Source of the DNA: Stromatinia cepivora
Taxonomy: Eukaryota > Ascomycota > Leotiomycetes > Helotiales > Sclerotiniaceae
Length of the DNA stretch: 64,000 nt
Direction: 5' to 3'
Assembly (NCBI GenBank): GCA_014898415.1
Contig: RCTD01000003.1
Location: forward strand, 2,356,001-2,420,000
The position numbers and the translations under genes are program-made. The stretch's first letter is position 1, and each line of letters begins with the position of its first letter. A model generated the notes under the pieces. That model saw only the letters and a program-made list of their open reading frames with translations, did no database searches and was not told the origin of the DNA. Positions 54,271-64,000 of the stretch are shown here, piece by piece.

Positions 54271-56000
54271 TTAATATATTTTGATTTGCTTAGAGAACTA
54301 GAATTTATAAAGGGTAAAGATCTATATAATAATGTATGCCGAAGCATTAATACAAATATTAATGCTTTTGTGATTTTTATTATTCTTATCATCTTTATTA
54401 TCTTTACTATATATATAATTCATATTTCGATATTGACAATTTCTTTTAAAATCGAAATATTGTATACTTCAGGAATATATATATCCAGCAAATAAGTATT
54501 TTTTCCAGTTCTAGTTTTCGTTTTGTTTTTTTTGTTCGAATCAATTTATATATAAAATGATTATATATTCGATAATTGAATATATACTTGTAATGATTTT
54601 TGTTTTGTATTCGTTCTTTGGTTTTTGTATTTATATTATTTTTTTTTCATTATATTTTGATCTCTTTATTTATTCTGTAATCTTGATTTTGATTATATTA
54701 CTCTTTATAAGATCTTTGAGAACTTGATATAATTTTGCCTTTGTTATTATATCAATAGGGTTAGATTCTTTATCAATTTATTTGATTTCTATTATTTCCC
54801 TTTGTTCATATAATTGTTGTAAAACCATTAGATCAATCATCAGTTTTTTCTTTTGTGTTGAATTTAGTTTTGTAAAGCAATTGTAAAGCGATTTCGAATC
54901 TGTGTATATAATTAATGATATTTTCTGTTTTGGTAATATACTTTCGATAGTGTTTTTGAATGCTGTGTTAATATCGAATCCCAAGGTTATATTGTAAAGT
55001 TCCGATGCTAATATGCTTCTAATGATTCTTTTGTATTTGATGGATGATTAATGAATTAGATTCGTTTTGTTGTTCTTATTCATTAATATAATGATATATC
55101 CGATTTGCAAGAACAGATCTCGATTATTAGTGAATAATATATTTATGAATATTATTAGTTTCAATAAATCAAGATCGAATAGTACGAATTTCAGTCCTTT
55201 AATTGAATTGTTCATTTGCTATTGAATTGTTTTATTCATCAATTTTGTATTTTCCTTTTTGAGGTTGATAATTTGGATAATAAAAGAAAAAGCGAATGAT
55301 ATTTTTGATTGATATATTATCAAAATATAAACTTCTTTTGTATATTAAATAATATATTAGTTTTTTGGAGTTATATTTTTTCGAATTTTGTTCTTTGTAT
55401 TATAAATATCAATTTGTTGTATCTTGATGAGTTATAGATTTGTATATTGCTTTTCCTGATTGATATAAATAGAACTATTGTTTGTTTGAATGATAACAAT
55501 TCTGTTGAATTTAAAGGGGTTCTCAAATGATAAGGTTTCTCGATCCTTTGTAAGAAACTTTGTATTTTCGAGTTCTTTTTGTTTTTTGTTTATGAATACT
55601 TTATTGGCTATAATGATTATATCATTTGTTTGAAGTTTTATTAGTCTGAATGCTTTGTCTTTTTGTTTGGTATATATTAGATAGGAATTGTAGGTTGATT
55701 AAGTTATTTGGAATGTGATGAAGTGATGGTTATAGTAAATGCCGAATTAATGATTTCCAATCTCTGGTATATTATATAATGGTTTGATTATTTATAATAG
55801 TATTCCCTTTATAAGTTTCATTTCCTTAAATAATAGAATATGTTAACAAGTCATATTGAGTGGGTGGAAAAGCATTATTTTATAAGGTTATCTGGCTAGA
55901 AGCTATTATACAGATTGTGTGATTCGGTAAAATCATATGCAGGCTAATCCCATTATAGTATAGTCCTATACTTAGATATGCAATATAATCCAAAATCCAA
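54270..56000 (-). mobile_element. Ty1/copia remnant, minus strand
   Basis: Decayed copia-type retrotransposon reading on the minus strand. The clearest piece is at 54778-54984: a segment with L-I-I-Y-T-D-S-K-S-L-Y, the Asp-Ser region of copia RNase H, followed by a typical L-x-V-L-Q-Q-L-Y-E-Q-R-E-I motif. Further frames up to about 55900 show broken reverse-transcriptase-like traces. No LTR pair found; borders are approximate. Stops are frequent and codons drift to A/T. Confidence 0.65.
54778..54984 (-). pseudogene. Copia RNase H fragment
   Basis: 68 codons with the T-D-S-K-S-L active-site strand and a helix typical of copia RNase H. It is the 3' part of the minus-strand polyprotein. No start or end of its own. 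Confidence 0.65.
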
Positions 56001-56991
56001 TACTTCCTTAGGAATGTAATGTATATAAAAGCAGAAAGGGCTAAACTATAAATACTACAATTGGTTTAAACTGAATTGAACAATATTAATTTGAAATAGA
56101 AAGCTAATAATATTAAATGATTATTTCTTTGCTAGATCTTTTAAAATTTAAGATCTAATAAGATTATTTCGAATAGAATAATCGTTTTATAATAGTATAA
56201 TAATCTTTAAAAGATAATCAGCATTTTTCTTTTCATAATAAAAATTAAAGGAAATCTATCTTTCCTACTTTCAATCCTTTAACTATATTGAACTAGAGCC
56301 TTTGATCCTATATTGCAATACAGACGCCTTTTTTTAATAAGACAATACATTTTATAAAGTTATACCTATAACTTTTCCCTTTGTAATAAAAGTATAACTA
56401 ACTATCAACTAAAATGATTAATAAACTATTAACTAATAGCTTTTGCTTCGGGGAACTATTGTATCTATCGATTTCTAGTATTATATTTATTTAGATATTA
56501 ATAGTCTTTATATACTAGCTGATAAGCTTTATTAATTACTGGTTCTAGAAAGTTATGATATCTGTCGACCTTTAGTATTATATTTGGCTAAATATTTAGT
56601 GGTTTTATATACTATATAATAGAATCTAATACTCCTTTTATTTGGATATACATTCTTTTATTATTAATATAATCATCCACTTCTTCCAATATATCGCTCT
56701 ATATATCTTCTGGTATACAATTTTCTCTTCTGATTCTATCTCCGATCCTTTCTGTAATCGCCTCCGGTTCCATCTCTAGCTTCCTTATCAAAGATATTCT
56801 CTTTTTCTTTTATAATTATTAATGTAATTATTGTTATAAATATTGAATGTAAAAATATAACGAAATAATATTGATCTAGAGATAAGAACAAAATAGGATT
56901 GAGGTGATACATAATAGGCAATATATCAAAAGATGGCGAAGCTGGCGGTTGTAATTACAAAAAGAAGAATAAGAAGATATTAATAATAATA
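56000..56991. other. RIP-like AT-rich filler
   Basis: No gene. A minus-strand 61-codon frame at 56736-56921 ends in a transmembrane-like stretch and is not supported. Confidence 0.4.
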
Positions 56992-57507
56992 TGTCACGGA
57001 AAGCCCCGCAATCCCCTGTATCTTATGAAGGATCAAAGCATATGCTTTCCAATCGGAATGAAGGATCTACTGGCCTTACCAATCCATTAATTGATAAGGT
57101 GATCCTGATATACTAATAAACAAAGCTTTAGCCTAATTAAGGTGCATATCGGCTAGATAACCACTCATTTGTTCTATATATACAGCTCTTGATTTATATA
57201 ATCAAGGGCAAGTCATTTTCAATTTTTTTACTCTACCAATCATGTGTACCATCTATTCAACGATCCCTGAAAGTGTTGTGTAATCATATTATTCTGTAAT
57301 AGTTATGAGCCCGGTAATTCTTAAAATCTATGCAACTTTTTATCTGATGATTATTAAGTATTCAAGGGATCATTCTTAAAATATTATTTTTATTTTATCT
57401 ATAATTCAATATTTATATCAATTCAATTATCTTTATTCAATATGGCAAAAGATCAAAACAATCTTTTTTTTACAATCTATGCTTAATAACTGGAGTAGTA
57501 TTTATAT

Positions 57508-57702
57508 TTGAAAAATAAATATCAAGTTCAAGGAATCTGGGATTCAGTTAATCCAGAAAACGACCCGCTTGTTTTTATATCAGTTATATTCATTTCAAAC
57601 TCCAATCTGACGAGTAAGCCTATCTATGCTCAAATCGATTGGCTTTTAGTTAAACCACCTGTTCTATTTTCCACTATCGATCTCCAAATCAAATATAATT
57701 AA
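57508..57702 (+). pseudogene. Copia gag-like fragment
   Basis: 64 codons opening with TTG, containing Q-G-I-W-D-S-V-N-P, a pattern seen near the start of fungal copia gag proteins. Further stop-broken gag traces continue to about 58500. Confidence 0.5.
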
Positions 57703-59928
57703 GAGAAACAAATTCAATATCAAAAAGAATTCTCGGAATATCTTGTAATAATCCAATCCAAAGAAAATACTAATGGAAACACGAAAATGAAAGATTCTGA
57801 TGGTAATACATCGGGATCCATTCCTAATAGATCCACTACTCTATTCCTAACCATCTTCCAAGAAATCTCTTCCGAGCTTACCTCTTTCCAATTGGAGTAT
57901 CGATACCAATAACAAGAATATATACAGAATCACAAAGCTTTTCGGAACGTTTATGAATGAATCAAATCATCAATTGATCAAATATACCTTATAAAGCTAT
58001 TCATTTTCAATCAGGGTATTACAATTCTTCCACTCAAAACAATCATTAATACATTCAAAAAAAAGTTTACACCTACAATAACTACTGTCAAGTTAGCAGT
58101 ACTACAAGAATACCGGTCTGTTTTAGCGCAAGCTTCGTTCGGCAGAATTGATTCTGTTAAATGGTATAGGGATTGGATTATAGCTTACACCAAAACTTTT
58201 GTATATAAGATCATTAAGGTACAGGATAAAGTTGCTATCAATATTTTTCTACAAGCTATTGATACCAGGATGCTTTCAATCTAAACAAATATTATGATTA
58301 TGTAAATCGAAATGAATAATCAATTCGGATTACCCAACCTTTTACTCAAACAATTCGGAGATATTTTTGAAAGATTAATCTTCCAGGATTCTATTTCCCT
58401 AAAAACTAAAGAAAAAGTATATTCTATATTTATCTCTTTTCAAAATGATAAAAGGTTTAAGAAGAATAAGAAAAGTATTAATTTTAAAAACAATTAGGGG
58501 ATTAAGAAAATTTGGGAATATCCTTGCAAAACCGAATCTAAATGGAACAATAGAATTGGTTATGGTTATACTATATACAATTACAAAACCATAAAGTTAG
58601 TATTCATTGAAAAAATCAATTCATTATTCAAAAAGGTATTCAGTGAAAACAAGCTACAAATAATTAAGGATTGAATAAAATCGCATTTATAGAAGCAATT
58701 TCATTCTGATTGAATCAAAAGGAAATAAATAAAAGGTTCTATTGATCCTCCAGGATCTTTAATTAATACTATTATCTTGAATATTCAATATAACCAATCA
58801 GGGATATACTCTATAGTAGTAAAAGTATATCATCTATCCAATAATACTTTACTCGATAATTGTAATACTATATATATTATGAATGATATATCTCTATTAA
58901 ATAATCATTAATATCGATTATCCGATCTTAATGATTTTGTAGAAGCAGGTATTTCTAGTTTCCAAATCCTAAAATGCAGGATTTATATTATCAAAGGGAT
59001 CATCAAAAGAAAAGGTTACCCTAATAATGATTTGATTTTGAATGATATAGCATTTATCCCTAGTTTTCATATCAATATTATTTCGGAGGTTCGATTGAAG
59101 AAAGCCGGCCTATAGTTTTCAGGATATGATTATACTCTTTGTAAAAGAGATTATACAAATAATATAGTAGTTATTCAATACATTTGTATTGAAAATCTTA
59201 TATTCTTAGAATACAAATCGTTTTCTATTTATTCGAGTACTTTTTTATCTATTCCTGTGAATAACCTTTTTATAATATATTCAATAATGAATAGAAAAAT
59301 AAATAAAGCATTCCATTGTTCTTGCGATTTATCTTTTCTAAGAGAAGATACGAATGAAATATAACATGAACGTTCTGGGTATCTGGAAAAGGAAGCTTTT
59401 GAATATTTAGTATTTGCAATGTAAAACGTCAAAATAAAAGGTATCATTCGTTTCAATTGCACTGATTACATTTGTATTCATACAAAGCAAATCATTTCTC
59501 GCACTTCAAGTGATCGCCAGCTACCTCAGCCCTTCTACAAAATCCAATAGGATCTTTTTGATTTCAATAAAGGATATAATAATATATTATAACTTCTATT
59601 GATCAAAGAAATATATTATAGTAAGATCTTTTTATATCCAATCTACTACAAAACACATAATAAAGTATTTACAATCATCCAAAATTTTATAGCCTAAATT
59701 CACTATAAATACAGCTTAACAATTGTAACGATCAAATAAGATAATAATACATCTATTATTGGAGTTATAGAAACAATGTTATTTGAAAAATAGATCAAGT
59801 AAGAAGATATCGAACTCGAGTTATCCTTATCTCATATATATAAACTTAATAAAGGATCAAAACATACAGAACAAGAAATAATCATAAAACAAATAAAAAT
59901 ATAGATTATAGTAGATTTACCAGATAAA

Positions 59929-60249
59929 TTGTGGATAGAAACGATACAAACTGTTATTTATTTATATAATATAAATCCTTTGAAGGCCAAATCCTTCAAA
60001 TTGTTCAATGAGGTATTCGATATATGGTTCTATAACTACCTTTACAAAAATAATCCCTTATTCGCAGAGAAAATATCTAATGATCTTTATTCCAATTGGA
60101 ATGGAATCTATAAGTATAGATACCAAGTTTATTCTTTGGATAAGAACAGAAAAACTGGAATTAATAGAAAATGGTACAAAATCAATCCTCGAACATATAT
60201 TGGATATTTAATGGGCTATATCCTAGGCACATTGATTTATTGTATATAG
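59929..60249 (+). pseudogene. Copia integrase fragment
   Basis: 106 codons with the integrase C-terminal half pattern (L-W-x-E followed by Y-L-Y-N-I-N-P, and later a Y-I-G-Y motif). In frame with neighbouring broken pieces of the same element. Confidence 0.6.
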
Positions 60250-62688
60250 ATACCCAAGCTCGATAGAGTTATTGTTATTTGAAATATAATATTCAATAAG
60301 GAATTTATTTATTGTATAGATTCCATCAATCGAATGATCGATATTCATATTATAGAAGAGCTTAAACAGTTTGCTAAAATCCTTGATTTATAAGATTATA
60401 TCGAATTGGACGGGATGATCATTCAAAACGAAGATAATTATAAGAACTTTATTTATCTATTTATTTTCATAGATCGAAAAGTCTTTAATTCATTTACCAA
60501 ATGTATTTCAAATCTGTTATCTACAAACGAATTGGTTTTGGGGGTAGATATAGATCTGGAGAATGATAATGGAAATAAAAAAGTCGATTTAGGATTATCC
60601 AATCTACCTAATCCTTTAGGTAATAAGGATAAGGTATACAATAAAAATATACAAATACTAATCGATCTTTCTATTAGAGAAACTGAAGAAGCCGATTCTT
60701 TTATTAAAAAGCAATCATATTTTGCAGGTAAAGATGTTGACATTGTTTAAAAAAATACCTATAACAATAATATAAATTCCGATTTCATTGAATATATTGA
60801 CATAAAGAATATGAAATATAAGCCTACTAATTGTATTACCGAAGTTCTTTGTGGTGTATACGAAAATAATCTAGAAACTATTTCAATCGATCAATTTTAA
60901 CGTTCCAAAAAAAAGTATATACATTGAAATAATTAATCAGAATATTCCATAAAGGAAATTCAATTATTATAAAGATTATTGTACTCTATATATTCATCTA
61001 ATCAATTTATAAAGGATTCGCAGACTTATAATCTCGAATAAATATTTAAAAGAGCTCGTATTATAAGGATTGAAATATTTAGGGCTCAGATCAATCCGTT
61101 TGAGTTTCAATTATACAATTATTATTCGGAGTTACCTTTTTTCCGGGAGTTATTTAACTTTTATATCCCAAAGCAATCAGTATATATATAAAGGCAATTA
61201 TATATATAATAACGTCATCAAAGGAGCGATTCCAATACTGGATTCTATATAGGAATTGTTATATCTCAAAGGACAGATTTAATGGGATTATCCCGTTTAA
61301 ACAATTTTCATTTTATATTTTGGCTTGATCAATAAGGAATAGATAATATAAAGAAATATTCTCAATTTGTAATAATTCACAATGTGATCATCGCTAGAAT
61401 TGAAGTAAAACCATTATTGCCTTCTATTTGGTCTATAATCAATGGATTACAGGCAATACCATTTCTTCGAATTCATACATTTATAATTCCAAAATTACCT
61501 CGTTTTTACTATCAATTAGAAAATCATCAAATAGGATATTAATTCAAACAGAATTGTGATTTTGAGATTAATAACCTTAAGACTAGGAAAACCTAACATG
61601 AAATCGATTCTGGATCGAAATCTTTAAAATCGATCCCCCTTTAATGAATATTTATATATAAATGCAATAATCAAAGTCTAATTATTCATTATTGCTTACA
61701 TTTAATAATACAAAAAGATCTCCAAACTAAAAATATTATTAAGATTACTTATATTACTATATTAATAAATCAATCATTCCGAATTGTAATAGCAATCATT
61801 ACTAAATACAATCTCGAAACAAAGTAATACAATATAATCAATACCTTCGTTAATACTCTGCACAATCCTTTTAATATTTCAATTGTATACTATCTATTTA
61901 ATGAATACAAAATCCCAAACAAAAATGTTATAATCAATCGAGCTTTGTATGGTCTACAAAATTCCCCAATTATATGGTTTAAGGATTTCACTCGGACACT
62001 CGAGAAATTAAGATTGATATAATACAAAAAGGAATTGTATTTATATATTAATCCAGAGTACACCGTTATGATTCTTTTCTTTATAAACGATATTCAGATT
62101 ATTTATCATAAAAAAAACGAATCAATTATCATAAAGATCATCGAGGGAATCAAAACTATATATAAATTACAAAACCTAGAAAATATTAAATGATTTCTAG
62201 GTATATATATACTCTGTAATCGATTCAAAAAAAAGTTGTGATTAGTTTATGATATATATATTAAAAAGATTATTAAAAAATTCAAAGCAACAAATAGAAC
62301 AGCAAGTATACCGCTTCCGATAATAATATTTCGGAAAAATCAAGATCAAATTTCTATATATATTATAAAAATATATCAAAAGAAAATAGGCTCAGTATTA
62401 TATACTACAATCATTATAAAAACGGATATATCATTTGCTACTTTGCAATTGAACCACTATTTGATCAATTTATCGAGCGATTATATGAAAGCTATTGATT
62501 ATTATTTACAATATCTATAGAATACAAGATATCTCGCGATTCAATATAGTAATGATCAAATACCACAATTTTTCATCTTTTTAGATACTTCTTTTACAAA
62601 TGATCTAGATACTCATCGATCATCTCAAGGATACATTATATCTTTTTTCGGTAGTTTAATTATATAGAAAACGTTCAAGCAAAACACT

Positions 62689-62901
62689 ATGACCATCTCG
62701 ATTATCGAAATAGAGTTTTTTGGAGTTAAACGTATATCAAAAGAAACTATAACAACCTTATATTTCTTAAAAAAGATCGATCTAGCAGTAAAAGAGTTTA
62801 TAACAATCTTCTATAATAACCAACAAGTAATTAGATTGATGATTAATAAGAACAAACAGATCATTATAAAACTACATTATATCGATATCCAAAATATATA
62901 A
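62689..62901 (+). pseudogene. Copia RNase H C-terminal fragment
   Basis: 70 codons with M-T-I-S-I-I-E-I-E-F-F-G, the degraded copia T-L-S-T-x-E-A-E-Y-like strand, then Y-N-N-Q-Q-V-I-R-L and an H-Y-I-D-I-Q end. These are the conserved last parts of copia RNase H. Confidence 0.75.
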
Positions 62902-63060
62902 TTATATCAAGAATATTCAAAAAAGAACTTTTATATAATCTATCTACCGATCATTAATATAATTACTAATAGGTTCATCAAGAACCTTACAAAATAAAAA
63001 TTCGAATATTTCCGATTCCTTTTCAATTTATAAGATATAAACAATAGGATTATAGAGTTT

Positions 63061-64000
63061 AAGTAACAACGATTATAAAATCTGAATAACGACAATCTAA
63101 AGCTCGTATTTCTTTTTTTTGGTGTGGATGAAATGAGTCCTATTTAGTATCCCAGATTATTATACTTTTCCATAATGCATTTCAATTCATATACTTTATA
63201 TTCATCAGGAAACAAAGAACAATCAAGGCCAATCACTTCTCCACTTTTCACCTTTTTATCCTCGAAAAAGGATAAGCTTTTTTTTAAATTCAATAACTTA
63301 AAATTCAAACAAAAAAGCCTCTGAATTATCCGCAACAATCAAAAAACGAAGAACAATTGGAATAATCAGAACTATTAGTGCTATCAGTATTACAAAAGCC
63401 AAAGAATTATCCCTCCTTTCCCTTTTCTTTAAATATACTATTTGCTTTTTCCTTTTCTTTTTCTCCATCACTCTTTCTCTTTCATTCTTACTATCACTCT
63501 CCGAAATCACAATGTACTTCTTCCATTCGGCCTTTCGAGGACTCTGATGAATAATACAGCGAGGAGAAGAAGAACAACAATATAGGGGCAAAAAAACAAC
63601 TTCTCTCTTCTCCTCGATCTCCAGCATCATCTTCATCACAATTCTGTATCCCTGTTTGGATTATACAATTAATGATCAATATATTATGAAAATGGAAGAT
63701 GAATAAAGAACTTACTTTCGAATTTTATCGATAAATAGCGATATAATAATCTATTAAAGGATAAAGGAAAGCCAATAAAGGAATACACAAATGAATATTA
63801 CAATTCCAATACTGATAACTATTCAATTTGGAAAAATCAATAAAATATTCGCCATAGAAATTATATTTCCTAGTAATCAACGATTTCATGTATTGAATAT
63901 ATGGATGATTGTTCCTTTCCCCACGATTCCTTTCATCTTTTGTTTTGACCAAAAAACCAGCAACTTTCGACGATCTTTTTTCTCTCTTTTCTTCATCTGG
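63061..64000 (-). other. AT-rich margin; two minus-strand ORFs, doubtful
   Basis: Two minus-strand frames stand out from the surrounding decay. One is open from the window edge to 63725 (ending I-D-Y-Y-I-A-I-Y-R). The other, 63298-63639, has a Lys/Arg/Glu-rich segment and then one hydrophobic helix (A-F-V-I-L-I-A-L-I-V-L-I-I). A GT-AG pair (donor GTAAGT near 63717, acceptor ACAG near 63655) lies between them, but the donor falls just after a stop of the first frame. They could be a real AT-rich gene running out of the window, a captured host fragment, or chance. Confidence 0.3.

Larger units (their letters stand above)
56992..63060 (+). mobile_element. Ty1/copia retrotransposon, RIP-inactivated
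   Basis: Long element reading on +, with domains in copia order. A probable 5' LTR starts TGTCACGGAAAGCC at 56992 and ends near 57300. A gag-like part lies at 57500-58500 (G-I-W-D-S-V-N-P). The GAG-pre-integrase segment is near 59040-59115. Integrase traces lie around 59930-60250, reverse transcriptase about 61380-62350, and RNase H 62400-62900. The reverse transcriptase has A-L-Y-G-L-Q and then F-I-N-D-I at about 62080-62095. There the F-V-D-D-I type active site shows Asp replaced by Asn, a G-to-A effect. Every domain contains stops. I found no 3' LTR before the window end, so the 3' border at about 63060 is approximate. Confidence 0.85.

Noticed and set aside
1..64000. tRNA, rRNA, CRISPR arrays or a secondary-metabolite cluster
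   Set aside because: No cloverleaf with the usual box A/B sequence was noticed, no rRNA core, no spaced identical repeats, and no synthase genes. I cannot exclude a missed tRNA without a scan.

Overview
The window looks like a contig from a filamentous ascomycete (Pezizomycotina; a Leotiomycete such as the Sclerotiniaceae is my guess, not proven). The reasons are short GT-AG introns of about 47-92 nt with CTAAY/CTGAC-like branch sites, a GH18 chitinase with a fungal cellulose-binding tail, a fungal mitochondrial uS13, and transposon copies decayed by C-to-T and G-to-A changes, as expected from repeat-induced point mutation (RIP). It is a two-speed layout: gene islands of ordinary composition are separated by very AT-rich transposon blocks.

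Region by region. 1-6.5 kb is gene-poor and holds one hAT-type MITE (3385-3935). 6.49-10.89 kb is a three-level nest: a Fot1/pogo DNA transposon inside an LTR retroelement inside a small hAT element, each layer with its own target duplication. 11-20.4 kb holds a 584-aa protein of unknown function, a dehydratase/epimerase-like pseudogene with one stop, a small membrane protein, a basic coiled-coil-like protein and the first member of a local gene family. 22.6-24.0 kb is an intact secreted chitinase. 25.1-26.7 kb is a fold-back element carrying a solo LTR, followed by a young-looking MITE. 27.6-42.9 kb is the most unusual part: diverged genes and broken genes sharing two domains and SUMO-interacting-like motifs, interrupted by a second Fot1/pogo element (39.0-40.7 kb). 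43.2-45.1 kb is a conserved housekeeping pair transcribed divergently: an ER cyclophilin and mitochondrial ribosomal protein uS13. 45.8-52.4 kb holds two large low-complexity proteins and two MITEs. From about 52.9 kb to the end the sequence is a transposon graveyard with two Ty1/copia elements in opposite orientation.

The main candidate for something undescribed is the dispersed family in 19.8-42.9 kb. Five ORFs share an N-terminal helical block. Four ORFs share a C-terminal block built around W-x-E-V/I and W-G-E-D-like motifs. Two proteins have both blocks, joined by a VDLT-type SUMO-interacting motif and a charged linker. Several members carry single stops or frameshifts of recent appearance. 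I infer nuclear proteins evolving by duplication and domain shuffling next to RIP-active transposons; their function is unknown to me.

Limits: all gene models were read by eye from GT-AG signals and frame. No similarity search, RNA data or codon statistics were available. Where a reading frame begins with TTG or GTG I moved the start to ATG or marked the start as uncertain.
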